Below are positions 18,336-27,340 of a stretch of DNA of 64,000 nt, one piece after another. The stretch is from NCBI GenBank assembly GCA_948527295.1, contig CAOSWK010000004.1:1-64000 (forward strand). The letters run 5' to 3'. Each line of letters starts with the position of its first letter. Positions within the stretch are counted from its first letter, which is position 1. The translations under genes were made by a program, and so were the position numbers. Source of the DNA: an uncultured Eubacteriales bacterium. GTDB lineage: Bacteria > Bacillota > Clostridia > Oscillospirales > Acutalibacteraceae. The notes below the pieces were generated by a model. The model saw nothing but the letters and a program-made list of their open reading frames with translations. It made no database searches and had not been told where the DNA came from.

Positions 18336-18946
18336 AAAAAAGTAAGTTATATCGCTTTATAGTCGCGATTATCCGGCCTTTTGTGCGAATTTTGTATGGG
18401 CTAAAAGTTTCTGGCATTGAAAATATTCCGCAAAGCGGCGGGTGCATCATTTGCCCAAACCACACTTCTAACGCCGATCCTGTCTTGCTCGCTATCACTT
18501 TTCGCCGGCAAATTTATTTTATGGCAAAGGCTGAGCTGTTCAAAAATCGAGTTTTAGGCAAACTTTTTAAGATGGTTGGAGCTTTTCCCGTAGAGCGCGG
18601 CAAGGGCGACACTTCGGCGATTGACACTGCAGAAAGTGTGTTAGAAAGTGGCGAACAATTGGGACTTTTTATAGAGGGGACCCGCTCTAAAGCTGGAGAT
18701 TTTTTGCGGCCCAAAACAGGGTGCACGATGATCGCTTACAAGACGAAAGTCCCGATTATTCCTGTCTGCATAACAGGTGCAAACGAGTTTAGGGTGAAAA
18801 TTTTCAAAAAAAATGTGATAAAGATAGGTGCACCAATATATCCAGGCGATTTGAATATCACCGAAGGCAGCGGCAAGGAGTTTCGCGAGGCCAGCCGGCT
18901 AATCATGCAAAATATAAAAGACCTTGCCCCCGATTTTAATAAATAA
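18332..18946 (+). CDS. plsC: 1-acyl-sn-glycerol-3-phosphate acyltransferase
   Basis: 204 residues. Transfers an acyl chain to lysophosphatidic acid at the membrane. The catalytic NHTSNADP motif (HX4D), the FIEGTRSKAG motif and the PIIPVCITG motif are in the correct order, and the N-terminal segment is hydrophobic. The cmk-plsC pair is a common clostridial arrangement. It is the last gene before a strong terminator. Confidence 0.93.
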   Translation: MKKSKLYRFIVAIIRPFVRILYGLKVSGIENIPQSGGCIICPNHTSNADPVLLAITFRRQIYFMAKAELFKNRVLGKLFKMVGAFPVERGKGDTSAIDTAESVLESGEQLGLFIEGTRSKAGDFLRPKTGCTMIAYKTKVPIIPVCITGANEFRVKIFKKNVIKIGAPIYPGDLNITEGSGKEFREASRLIMQNIKDLAPDFNK

Positions 18947-18957
18947 ATTTTCACAGC

Positions 18958-18990
18958 AAAAAAAGAGGCTCCATTTAGAGTCTCTTTTTT
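18958..18990. terminator. Bidirectional terminator between plsC and pcrA
   Basis: AAAAGAGGCTC, loop, GAGTCTCTTTT, with A and T runs on both sides. The two genes converge here. Confidence 0.85.
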
Positions 18991-19021
18991 CTTATTTAGA
19001 ATAATGCAAATTTTATTTAAA

Positions 19022-21400
19022 TCAGCTTTTTTCTAATTTTGCATAATTCGCCATGAGCTTTTTTATCCCGATTTTGTCAAAGTTAATCTCCAAAAGCATA
19101 TCGTTGCCCATGGGCTTAACCACCAGCACAGAGCCTTTTCCAAAGACTTTATGCATCACAACGTCGCCCGCCACAAAAGAGTTGACCTTATATTCGGGCT
19201 TTTCGATATGGTTAAACGTCCGCGCAGAGGCAAACATCGTGCTTTTAACCGGCTGCCTTGAATTTAGCAGTTTAATGTCATTAAACATCTTTTGAACAAT
19301 GCGCTTATTCTCGGTCTTTTCAACTAGCTCTTCCGGGATTTCGCAAGTGAATCTCGAAGGCTTATTCCTAGTCGTGCAACCAAAAAGCAAGCGAGTTTCC
19401 GCATTCACGATATAAAGATTCTGCTTGGCTCGAGTTATCGCCACGTAGGCGAGCCGACGTTCTTCCTCAAGCTCTTCTGGATTATAAATAGCCTGATTGC
19501 CAGGGAAGATCCCCTCTTCAAAGCCCGGCAAAAATATAACGGGAAACTCCAGCCCTTTCGCGGAGTGGATAGTCATCAAAGTCACCGCGTTGGCGTTGTT
19601 GTCGTAATTATCAATATCCGTCATCAAAGAGACCTCTTCCAAAAAGCCGCCCAAAGAGGCCGCATCGCCGTTTTCCTTTTCGTATTTTATAATGTTAGAA
19701 GACAGCTCATTAACGTTCTCGATCCGGGCGTCAACGTCGTCCTTTTCCATTTTGATGCTGCCAATGTAGTCCGTGTCGTCAAGAATTTTTTGATACAAAT
19801 AATGCAAGGAAAAATCCGGATTATTCGCAATCTCAATAAAATTATCAATCAGCCTAGCAAACTTTTTAAGCTTTAAAGCCGCACGCAGAAGATCGCTGTA
19901 TTCATCGGCATGGCGAATAACATCAAGCATGCTTTGGCCGGTCTGCGCCGAGATTTCCGTAATTTTAGAGATAGTTTTGTCGCCAATAGAGCGCTTAGGC
20001 CGATTAATAATTCGACGCAGCCGAATTTCGTCATTCGGATTGTTAATAACACTAAGATACGCGATCATGTCGCGGATTTCCTTGCGCTCATAAAACCTGT
20101 GGCCGCCAATAATCCGGTAAGGAATTCCAGACTTTATAAAAGTGCGTTCAATGTTGCTAGACTGCGCATTCATCCGGTACAAAATAGCAAAGTCAGCGTA
20201 ATCAGTGCCCTCAGCAACCTTGTTCAAAATAGTCTCGGCAATATAATTGGCCTCGTCGCTCTCGTTAAAAGAAGTATGTACATGAATTTTTTCGCCCGCA
20301 TCATTTTTCGTCCAAAGCTTCTTGCCCTTGCGCTCGCGGTTATTCTCAATCACCGCATTGGCTGCGTCCAAAATATTCTGAGTCGACCGGTAATTCTGCT
20401 CAAGTTTAATTATTTTCGTACCCCGATAAGTCTTTTCAAAATTCAAGATATTCTCGATAGTAGCGCCCCTAAACTTATAAATACTCTGGTCATCGTCGCC
20501 CACCACGCACAAATTTTTTCGCTTTTCGCAAATTAGCTTTATAAACTCATACTGCACCTTGTTGGTGTCCTGATATTCGTCCACCATGACGTAGCGGAAC
20601 TTTTCCTGATAATGCGCCAAAATTTTCGGAAATTTCTTAAAAAGCAAAACCGTGTTAAATAAAAGGTCGTCAAAATCCATAGCATCAGCGTCAATCAAGC
20701 GCTTTTGGTACATGCTATAAACTTTGCCAATTTGCGTTAGCCGAAAGTCATTCCCAGCCTGACGCGTGTATTCTTTGTGGTCAATCAAGTTGTCTTTAGC
20801 GTGGGAAATCGCCGCCATAATCGACTTGTGCGGCAAAATTTTATCATCAATATTCAAAGCAGCCTGGCAATCCTTAACCAGCCGCTTCACATCGTCAGTA
20901 TCATAAACCGTAAAGTGAGAAGAGTAGCCCAGATTCTCCGCATGCCGGCGCAAAATCTTAGCGCAAGTAGAGTGAAAAGTGGCCACCCAAACGTCGTTTC
21001 CAACCTCGCCCAACATGTTAACAAGGCGTTCTTTCAGTTCGTTCGCAGCCTTATTGGTAAAAGTGATGGCCAAAATCTGCCACGGTTTAGCCGAGTCCGC
21101 ACTCAAGCCCGCGGGAAAGGGGATAGCAGTGCTATCACTTTCAAGATACGATCTTAAATTATCAATATAATTTTCGTCAACAAAGCCCGGAATAACCTCG
21201 TCATTATAGGCGTTGCCATATTTTATGATGTTTGCGATCCGATTGACCAAAACCGTAGTCTTGCCGCTGCCAGCGCCGGCCAAAACCAGCAGAGGGCCAT
21301 TTATCGTAAAAATAGCTTGTTTTTGCTTGTCGTTCATATGTGCAAAATCTTTTTCAATTATCTTTTTTCTTAATTCCAAAAATTCGTTCAACTTTTTCAT
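19022..21400 (-). CDS. pcrA: ATP-dependent DNA helicase PcrA/UvrD
   Basis: 792 residues. Superfamily 1 3'-5' helicase for DNA repair and rolling-circle replication. Motif I is AGAGSGKT, motif II is VDEYQDTN, motif III GDDDQSIYKFRGA, motif IV QNYRST and motif VI VAITRAK. A C-terminal Tudor-like segment (VMHKVFGKGSV) is present, as in PcrA. Start chosen at 21400 (MKKLNEF) with AAAGG upstream; the frame stays open to 21433. Downstream of a small membrane protein, probably in one transcript. Confidence 0.95.
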   Translation of the reverse strand: MKKLNEFLELRKKIIEKDFAHMNDKQKQAIFTINGPLLVLAGAGSGKTTVLVNRIANIIKYGNAYNDEVIPGFVDENYIDNLRSYLESDSTAIPFPAGLSADSAKPWQILAITFTNKAANELKERLVNMLGEVGNDVWVATFHSTCAKILRRHAENLGYSSHFTVYDTDDVKRLVKDCQAALNIDDKILPHKSIMAAISHAKDNLIDHKEYTRQAGNDFRLTQIGKVYSMYQKRLIDADAMDFDDLLFNTVLLFKKFPKILAHYQEKFRYVMVDEYQDTNKVQYEFIKLICEKRKNLCVVGDDDQSIYKFRGATIENILNFEKTYRGTKIIKLEQNYRSTQNILDAANAVIENNRERKGKKLWTKNDAGEKIHVHTSFNESDEANYIAETILNKVAEGTDYADFAILYRMNAQSSNIERTFIKSGIPYRIIGGHRFYERKEIRDMIAYLSVINNPNDEIRLRRIINRPKRSIGDKTISKITEISAQTGQSMLDVIRHADEYSDLLRAALKLKKFARLIDNFIEIANNPDFSLHYLYQKILDDTDYIGSIKMEKDDVDARIENVNELSSNIIKYEKENGDAASLGGFLEEVSLMTDIDNYDNNANAVTLMTIHSAKGLEFPVIFLPGFEEGIFPGNQAIYNPEELEEERRLAYVAITRAKQNLYIVNAETRLLFGCTTRNKPSRFTCEIPEELVEKTENKRIVQKMFNDIKLLNSRQPVKSTMFASARTFNHIEKPEYKVNSFVAGDVVMHKVFGKGSVLVVKPMGNDMLLEINFDKIGIKKLMANYAKLEKS

Positions 21401-21476
21401 TTTATCAGCCTTTATTTTTAATTTTACGAGCATTTATTTTTTAGCAAATGCTCTATGTAGGACTCCTTTTCAACGC

Positions 21477-21731
21477 CTAATCTGCAGTTACAGAAACTTT
21501 TACAACAGGAGAAATTTCTTCAATTTTCTTGGCAAATGTTTTTTCTACATTTGAATTTTTAATGTTATATAAAATCTCATCAAGTTTTTTTGCCGATTCA
21601 GCTTCATGAATTTTAAAGCTAACAGAAATAATCATAAAATTAGCCAGCAAAACAATCAAAATCAAGATAACAAATATCCAATTTCTATCTTTGCTTTTTG
21701 TGCGTTTTTCTTTTACGTTTATGTTATTCAT
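21477..21731 (-). CDS. Small single-pass membrane protein
   Basis: 84 residues, not recognised. A basic N-terminus (residues 1-17, KEKRTKSKDR) is followed by one hydrophobic helix (about 18-38) and a charged tail outside, giving a likely N-in topology. AGAGGG lies about nine bases before the ATG, which supports translation. Same strand as pcrA and 76 bases upstream of it. No function can be assigned. Confidence 0.7.
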   Translation of the reverse strand: MNNINVKEKRTKSKDRNWIFVILILIVLLANFMIISVSFKIHEAESAKKLDEILYNIKNSNVEKTFAKKIEEISPVVKVSVTAD

Positions 21732-21834
21732 AAATCAGCCCTCTTTACGTGGATTTTGAGTTTTTTCAATACTATTATACAATATTTGAAAAATTTTTTC
21801 AACGCGGCACTTGGTTGATAATCGCGAGGTTTTG

Positions 21835-21989
21835 TGGTATACTTGATAAGTTATGACCGCAAAATGAATATCACGAAATCACAAAGAATCGGGTTTTGCG
21901 ATAATATAAATAAAGTGTTTTTGGGCGCGTACTTAGAAAACATCGGATGTTTGCGTACTTATAAAATGTTTATTAGGGGGAGTTAACGC
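21835..21989 (+). promoter_or_regulatory. glmS promoter and structured leader, no ribozyme core seen
   Basis: An extended -10 (TGG-TATACT, 21835-21843) implies a leader of about 140 bases. CGCAAAA (21858-21864) pairs with TTTTGCG (21894-21900). Further on, AAACATC/ATGTTT can form a small hairpin, flanked by direct repeats GCGTACTTA at 21927-21935 and 21953-21961. The conserved GACGAGGATGG core of the glmS ribozyme is not present. GGGGGAG precedes the ATG. Confidence 0.5.
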
Positions 21990-23825
21990 ATGTGCGGGAT
22001 AATTGGCTACATCGGCTACGATAACGCTACACCGCTGCTTATTGAGGGCTTGAAAAAGCTGGAATATCGAGGTTACGATTCTGCCGGAGTCGCTGTCCAC
22101 AACGGAAGCAGCTTGGAAGTCGTAAAAGCTAAGGGGAAGCTTTGTGCTCTTAGCGAAAAATTGCAACAAATGCCGCAGTTAATGGGGAATTTGGGGATAG
22201 CTCATACCAGATGGGCTACGCACGGCGAACCTTCTGAGCGAAATTCGCATCCTATTTTAAGTGAGTCCGGAAAGTTCGCGGTTGTTCATAACGGAATCAT
22301 CGAGAATTATATAGCGATAAAGGATGAGCTCTTAAAAAAAGGCATAAAATTTTCATCCGACACGGACACCGAAGTCGTGGCGCAGCTGCTCGATATTTAT
22401 TATGACGGCGATGTTCTGAGCACTGTGATTAAGGTGATAAATAAAATTGAGGGCTCGTACGCGTTGGGAATAATTTGTGCACAGCGCCCGGGCGAATTGA
22501 TTGCGGTAAAAAAGGCTAGCCCGCTTATTGTGGGCGTTGGTGAGGGCGAAAATTTTATTGCTTCGGACGCGACGGCTATAGTATCCCGAACGAAGGACAT
22601 CATCCGGCTGGAGGACGAGGAAATAGCTATAATTAGGGCAAATAGCGTTAAGATTTACGATAAGGCGAAAAATGAGGTCTTGAAAGAGATTGTCCATATC
22701 GACTGGGATGTTGCCGCCGCGGAGAAGGCGGGCTACGAGCATTTTATGCTCAAGGAGATAATGGAGCAGCCAACGGCTATTATGAATACGATTAAGCCGC
22801 GGATTAAGGATGGGAAAATTGACTTTGAGCAAGACGGCGTCAGCTTTTCTCTGGCTGACTTAAAAAATATAGATAAAATCTGCATTTTGGCGTGCGGCTC
22901 GGCCTACCACGTTGGGTGCGTCGCTAAATATATTTTTGAGAAGATTCTTCGCAAACCTGTTGAAGTCGCGGTTGCTTCGGAGTTTAGGTACATGAATCCT
23001 ATCGTTGATGAGAACACTTTGGTCGTTGCGATCAGCCAGTCTGGCGAAACGGCCGACACCTTGGCTGCAATGAAAGAGGCAAAAGCGCTTGGCGCGAGGG
23101 TTTTGTCCATTGTGAATGTCGTCGGCAGCTCCATTGCGACTTGCTCGGACAACGTGCTATATACCTGGGCGGGGCCCGAAATCGCCGTCGCAACAACAAA
23201 AGCCTACAGCACTCAGCTGTGCGTCGTCTATATGCTGGCGATTTACATGGCAGAAGAGCTTTCCAGAATAGATCCCGCGCAGCACGCCGCGTATGTAGAA
23301 GACTTGCTCAACCTCCCTTCAAAGGTGGAGGAAGTCTTGATGGCTCAAGAGTTGATCAAGTCTTTGGCGAAGAATTTTTATGACTGCAAGAACGTATTTT
23401 TCATCGGCAGAAATACCGACTACTCCGTTTCTCTTGAAGGTTCCTTGAAGCTGAAGGAGATTTCGTACATTCATTCCGAGGCCTACCCCGCCGGGGAGCT
23501 CAAACACGGCACGATTTCTTTAATTGAAGAGGGCACGCTGGTTGTGGCTTTGGCGACCAATGATGCGCTGTTTGAGAAAATGATCAGCAATATAAAAGAG
23601 GTCAAGGCCCGCGGCGCGACGGTTTTGACTTTGACTACGGAAGTGCATAGGGCAGAGGCGGAGTCTGCTTCGGACTACTGTATATGCATTCCAAAAACTT
23701 CAGATATGATGATGCCTTCGCTGGCCGTTGTCCCGCTGCAGCTTTTTGCTTATTATATTGCCTATTTAAAGGGTTGCGACATCGACAAGCCGCGAAATCT
23801 CGCCAAATCTGTTACTGTTGAGTGA
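21990..23825 (+). CDS. glmS: Glutamine-fructose-6-phosphate aminotransferase (isomerising)
   Basis: 611 residues. Makes glucosamine-6-phosphate, the entry to peptidoglycan amino sugars. The N-terminal glutaminase starts with catalytic Cys2 (MCGIIGYIG) and has the RWATHGEPS loop. Two SIS domains follow (ACGSAYH, SQSGETADT; and the C-terminal one with SEAYPAGELKHG). The end PRNLAKSVTVE is typical. Complete. Confidence 0.98.
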   Translation: MCGIIGYIGYDNATPLLIEGLKKLEYRGYDSAGVAVHNGSSLEVVKAKGKLCALSEKLQQMPQLMGNLGIAHTRWATHGEPSERNSHPILSESGKFAVVHNGIIENYIAIKDELLKKGIKFSSDTDTEVVAQLLDIYYDGDVLSTVIKVINKIEGSYALGIICAQRPGELIAVKKASPLIVGVGEGENFIASDATAIVSRTKDIIRLEDEEIAIIRANSVKIYDKAKNEVLKEIVHIDWDVAAAEKAGYEHFMLKEIMEQPTAIMNTIKPRIKDGKIDFEQDGVSFSLADLKNIDKICILACGSAYHVGCVAKYIFEKILRKPVEVAVASEFRYMNPIVDENTLVVAISQSGETADTLAAMKEAKALGARVLSIVNVVGSSIATCSDNVLYTWAGPEIAVATTKAYSTQLCVVYMLAIYMAEELSRIDPAQHAAYVEDLLNLPSKVEEVLMAQELIKSLAKNFYDCKNVFFIGRNTDYSVSLEGSLKLKEISYIHSEAYPAGELKHGTISLIEEGTLVVALATNDALFEKMISNIKEVKARGATVLTLTTEVHRAEAESASDYCICIPKTSDMMMPSLAVVPLQLFAYYIAYLKGCDIDKPRNLAKSVTVE

Positions 23826-23977
23826 GTTTTTGTAATTGTTCAAAATTTCCAGAAATTTTTAATGTGATTTTGAATATTAACCGCGACATTTGGCCAAGAT
23901 ATAAATATCAGCAAATCTAACGCTCAGGCAATTTTAGCCAAGATTTGTTAATTTATGTTTATTGGAGGCGATCATCT

Positions 23978-24148
23978 ATGAGCGACAAAGACGCGAACCC
24001 CTGCATAAAATGCTCGGTTGTCCAGTGTAAGCACCATTGCGGAACGGCGGACTACTGCGCGCTGGACGAGATACAAGTGGGCACTCACGAAGAAAACCCA
24101 ACTGTGGTCCAATGCACCGACTGCGAATCCTTTGAGGTGAAAGGTTAA
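23978..24148 (+). CDS. Small cysteine-rich protein, DUF1540 type
   Basis: 56 residues with seven cysteines. The pattern CIKCSVVQCKHHC ... YC ... QCTDCESF fits DUF1540, small putative metal-binding proteins common in Clostridia. Start at the ATG at 23978 with TTGGAGG upstream. Function unknown. No terminator is obvious between it and azlC. Confidence 0.85.
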   Translation: MSDKDANPCIKCSVVQCKHHCGTADYCALDEIQVGTHEENPTVVQCTDCESFEVKG

Positions 24149-24238
24149 AATTTTCACTGGATTATTTAAAATTTATTTTTCTTTTTGGGAAATAAAAATG
24201 CAAAAAATTGTGTTTTTGTTTCCTTTTTTTTTCGATTA

Positions 24239-24247
24239 TGGTATAAT
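24239..24247 (+). promoter_or_regulatory. Extended -10 promoter of azlCD
   Basis: TGG-TATAAT about 85 bases before the azlC start. GTTAGGAGG precedes the start codon. Confidence 0.5.
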
Positions 24248-24331
24248 AATTTTATCTGTTGATGCTCGCCACTGCGCGCTTATTTACATTTTATGGCAGT
24301 TTAAATTTGGGTTAGGAGGCACTACATAATA

Positions 24332-25072
24332 ATGGAAAAAAGCAAATCTTTGTTTATGCAAGGCTTAAAAGAGGGATTCCCCATTGGAATGGGATATTTG
24401 CCGCTTGCCTTTTCTTTGGGCGTTAATGCGGCTACGGACGGGTTTCAGTTTTTCACTTCTATCGCCATGTCTTTGTTTAGCTTTACCGGGGTTGGCCAGA
24501 TGAATGCAATGGCTTTGATGCTTGAGAATGCGACTTATTTTAGCATTTTTATCGCGCTCATGGTCATTAACCTTAGGAATATCGTGCTTTCGCTGTCCTT
24601 GACTCAAAGGTTAGAGGAGAATGTGAGTTTATGGAAGCGCTTGATAATTGCAATGGGGAATACTGATGAAATTTTTGCACTTACGATCAGAAGAGAGGGC
24701 AAAATCCCGGCAGATTATTTCATCGGCGTTATGACGTTTCCTTATTTGGCTTGGTCCATTGGCGCCATAATCGGCAATTTGGCAACTACCCTTGTGCCAA
24801 GGGATATCTGCATCGTGATGAGCATGGCGCTGTATGCTATGCTGGTGGCTGCGGTTGTTCCGGCTGTTAAAAAGTCTCGACCAATCTTATTTGTTACACT
24901 TTTGTCTGGAGTATTGAGCTTTATTATGCAAGGGGTCAAGCCTATAAGCAATTTATTGATCAGCCTAATGGGCAAATCGGCTTCGTCTTGGATTTTGGTA
25001 GCAGGCTCAGTCTTCACCGCAGCGGTCGCTGCGTGCATTTGGCCGGTTAAAGATAGCGAGGAGGAAAATTAA
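24332..25072 (+). CDS. azlC: Branched-chain amino acid exporter, AzlC family large subunit
   Basis: 246 residues, about seven membrane segments. AzlC and AzlD together form a branched-chain amino acid exporter. The GLKEGFPIGMGYLPLAFSLG N-terminus is characteristic of the family. The gene ends two bases before azlD, so the two are co-translated. Specificity cannot be read from the sequence. Confidence 0.92.
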   Translation: MEKSKSLFMQGLKEGFPIGMGYLPLAFSLGVNAATDGFQFFTSIAMSLFSFTGVGQMNAMALMLENATYFSIFIALMVINLRNIVLSLSLTQRLEENVSLWKRLIIAMGNTDEIFALTIRREGKIPADYFIGVMTFPYLAWSIGAIIGNLATTLVPRDICIVMSMALYAMLVAAVVPAVKKSRPILFVTLLSGVLSFIMQGVKPISNLLISLMGKSASSWILVAGSVFTAAVAACIWPVKDSEEEN

Positions 25073-25074
25073 AA

Positions 25075-25410
25075 ATGAACAACACTTATGCGATTATCGG
25101 CGTAATTATTTTGTTTGTTACGACTTATTTTACCAGGATGTTGCCACTAGTTTTTTGCAAAAAGCCGATCCAAAACACGTTTTTAAAATCTTTGTTAGCA
25201 TATTTGCCGTACGCTGTTTTAACTTCCATGTTAATTCCAGAAATCTTTAATGGTCCATACGGATTAATCCCCGGCATTTTAGGCTTTATCGTTGCGGTGG
25301 CGCTATCTTACCTCAACCGCAGCCTGATTGTTGTTTTGGCAGTATCAACCGTGGTTACGTACATCACCATGATATTTAACCCTCAAATAATGGCTATGGT
25401 TGGGGCATAG
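25075..25410 (+). CDS. azlD: Branched-chain amino acid exporter, AzlD family small subunit
   Basis: 111 residues, four hydrophobic segments. The TYFTRMLPLVFCKK and LPYAVLTSMLIPEIF motifs fit the AzlD family. Partner of azlC directly upstream. Confidence 0.9.
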   Translation: MNNTYAIIGVIILFVTTYFTRMLPLVFCKKPIQNTFLKSLLAYLPYAVLTSMLIPEIFNGPYGLIPGILGFIVAVALSYLNRSLIVVLAVSTVVTYITMIFNPQIMAMVGA

Positions 25411-25426
25411 TGAGCTCTAAACAAAG

Positions 25427-25464
25427 CAAAAATTCCGCTGATTTATCTTCGGCGAAATTTTTTT
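25427..25464. terminator. Bidirectional terminator between azlD and the recombinase
   Basis: A 12-bp stem with one mismatch (25430-25441 with 25449-25460) flanked by A and T runs. The two genes converge here. Confidence 0.65.
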
Positions 25465-25481
25465 ATGTAAATAATCATATA

Positions 25482-26462
25482 TTATCGCTTTATATTTGAC
25501 AAGGGATTTGACGAAATTGCCTTTTGAATTTGCTTATTCGAAAGGTGAGTGTATATCTCGGTAGTGCCAAGATTTGTGTGGCCAAGAATATCCTTTAGCA
25601 CGCGGATATCGACTTCGCCGTATTGATACATCAAAGTTGCCGCAGTGTGGCGCAATTTGTGCACAGAGTAGCCTTGATTGTCAAGACCAATGTCTTCGAG
25701 ATATTTTTTTACTATAAACTGCACTGTCTTGGGGCTGATCCGTTTATTTAGCCTGCTTATAAACAGCGCGTTTCTGTCTTTTAAGTTGCTTTTTGGCCGC
25801 ACTTTTATGTAATTCTCCAATGCTAAAAGGCAAGCCTTGTTCAAATATACTATGCGCTCTTTGTTGCCCTTGCCCGTCAACTTTAGTGTATTGTCGCTTC
25901 GGATATCACTTAAATTGATCCCAACTAGCTCCGATAATCGCATCCCACAGTTTAAAAACAAAGTCAAAATACAATAGTCTCGCTCTTTATATGGGCCTTT
26001 AACGCAGTTTAAAAGCGATATGCTTTGTTCTAACGTTAAAAACTTTGGCAAGGAAGCCTTTCTTTTGGGCGTATCGAGATCTTTAGTGGGGTCATTTTTC
26101 AGCAAGCCCACCTTATTGACAAGGTAATTAAAAAACGACTTCAGGCTAGAGATCTTCCTGGCTCTAGTTGCGGCATTGTTTTTGCGCTCAACCAACAAAT
26201 AATTAAGATATTCATAAATGTCTGTAAGCGTTATTTTCTCGATCAATTTGACATTTATGTCTTTTATAGAGATTTCCTCAAACGCAGCAGATTCCGGAAC
26301 TAACTTTTTTGAGTATTTGAAATACCTAAAAAAAGTGCGCAAATCCGTGTAATATTCGTCCACGGTTTTAGGGGATTTGCCTCTAACTGTCTGCATATAG
26401 CCCAGAAAATCCAGCAAAACCTGCGGCGCTTCATAAATTATATTTGTCTTCATCTTTTTCAA
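25482..26462 (-). CDS. Tyrosine recombinase, XerC/XerD type
   Basis: 326 residues. N-terminal SAM-like core-binding domain (about 12-135) and C-terminal catalytic domain. Catalytic residues are visible: Arg in NCGMRLSEL, Lys in GKGNKERIV, HKLRH (H and R), LGHTNLGTTEIYTH (H and Tyr). The length and absence of phage neighbours fit a housekeeping chromosome-dimer recombinase rather than a mobile-element integrase. The start is TTG at 26462 or ATG three codons later; GAAAGGA lies just upstream. Confidence 0.88.
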   Translation of the reverse strand: MKKMKTNIIYEAPQVLLDFLGYMQTVRGKSPKTVDEYYTDLRTFFRYFKYSKKLVPESAAFEEISIKDINVKLIEKITLTDIYEYLNYLLVERKNNAATRARKISSLKSFFNYLVNKVGLLKNDPTKDLDTPKRKASLPKFLTLEQSISLLNCVKGPYKERDYCILTLFLNCGMRLSELVGINLSDIRSDNTLKLTGKGNKERIVYLNKACLLALENYIKVRPKSNLKDRNALFISRLNKRISPKTVQFIVKKYLEDIGLDNQGYSVHKLRHTAATLMYQYGEVDIRVLKDILGHTNLGTTEIYTHLSNKQIQKAISSNPLSNIKR

Positions 26463-26563
26463 AATTCCTTTCGATGCATTTTGGAGACTTAATTATACAA
26501 AATAATTGTTTTGTATAATTGGTTGAAAATTGAGCAACATAATATTTTTCAAAACTATTTTAT

Positions 26564-26965
26564 TTATTTAACGAAATTAAACAACGAGCCGATAACTGGA
26601 AGCGGCTTATTTTCTTGCTTTATGGCATTTTTGATACCCAAAAAAGTGAATATTACATAAAATATAAGCCACAAAATCTCCAAAAGAGCTGACACACTGG
26701 CAAGAATGGGCGCTATGGAATACAAAAAGTTCGACAGAACATTGATTATAACAAGCGAAAAAAATGAGACCGCAGACAAAATAATCCCCTGATTGACGTG
26801 GAACTTGACCGTCTCGTTATCCCTCTCAGCCAGCAACCCGACAATCCAAAGAATATAAATGTAAGCCAGCACGCAGTATATCGTTTGTTTTTGAAATTGA
26901 GAGAAATTAAAATTCTGCTCATTAAACGAGTTAAAAGGCTTGCCCTCGCGGTTATTATGATCCAT
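26564..26965 (-). CDS. Small membrane protein, DUF4870/Tic20-like
   Basis: 133 residues, about three membrane helices after a polar N-terminus of about 25 residues. The motif LLAERDNETVKFHVNQG and the ending PLPVIGSLF fit the DUF4870-type family. It is a paralogue of the gene immediately upstream, which has EKECDQVKFHCKQG and LPIIGAVLD at equivalent places. Third gene of the operon headed by the cyclophilin lipoprotein. Function unknown. Confidence 0.8.
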   Translation of the reverse strand: MDHNNREGKPFNSFNEQNFNFSQFQKQTIYCVLAYIYILWIVGLLAERDNETVKFHVNQGIILSAVSFFSLVIINVLSNFLYSIAPILASVSALLEILWLIFYVIFTFLGIKNAIKQENKPLPVIGSLFNFVK

Positions 26966-26980
26966 AAAAATTACCCTTCT

Positions 26981-27337
26981 TTATTTGTTGTTTATTTTAT
27001 CAAGCACGGCGCCAATAATCGGCAGCCGAACCTTTGTGCCAGAAAGAGCTGAAGCAGCGCCCATAATGGCCAAGATCACCCAACTGACGCCAACGCCGAT
27101 GTTAAACAAAAAGCAGATGATGCTAAGAGAGTCGAGCACAAAATTAAAAGTAAAATCGAGGAAAATAGAAACCAAAACCAGCGTAGCCATCATGTAAAAC
27201 AAAGCCTCACCCTGTTTGCAGTGGAACTTAACTTGATCGCACTCTTTTTCATAAGAAAATTTGCCAACGACAAAAAGCGGACCAAGGTAAGCTATCACCG
27301 ACAAAAACTTAATATTCGCGTGATTGTAAGAATTCAT
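26981..27337 (-). CDS. Small membrane protein, DUF4870/Tic20-like (paralogue)
   Basis: 118 residues, about three membrane helices. QVKFHCKQGEALF near residue 35 and LPIIGAVLD at the end match the neighbouring paralogue at 26564-26965. The gene lies three bases after the cyclophilin lipoprotein, so all three genes are probably one operon. Function unknown. Confidence 0.8.
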   Translation of the reverse strand: MNSYNHANIKFLSVIAYLGPLFVVGKFSYEKECDQVKFHCKQGEALFYMMATLVLVSIFLDFTFNFVLDSLSIICFLFNIGVGVSWVILAIMGAASALSGTKVRLPIIGAVLDKINNK

Positions 27338-27340
27338 AAT

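Noticed and set aside
19565..20536. Long plus-strand frames across pcrA
   Set aside because: They are antisense to the conserved helicase motifs of pcrA and show no recognisable protein features.
21732..21989. glmS ribozyme
   Set aside because: Looked for because it is usual before glmS in Firmicutes; the conserved catalytic core sequence is not present.
23826..23977. Possible riboswitch or small RNA between glmS and the DUF1540 gene
   Set aside because: Only AT-rich sequence without a convincing stem or known motif.
25482..26462. Phage or island integrase
   Set aside because: The gene has XerC/D length and domains, no excisionase or phage genes nearby, and no att-like repeats at its ends, so a housekeeping recombinase is more likely.
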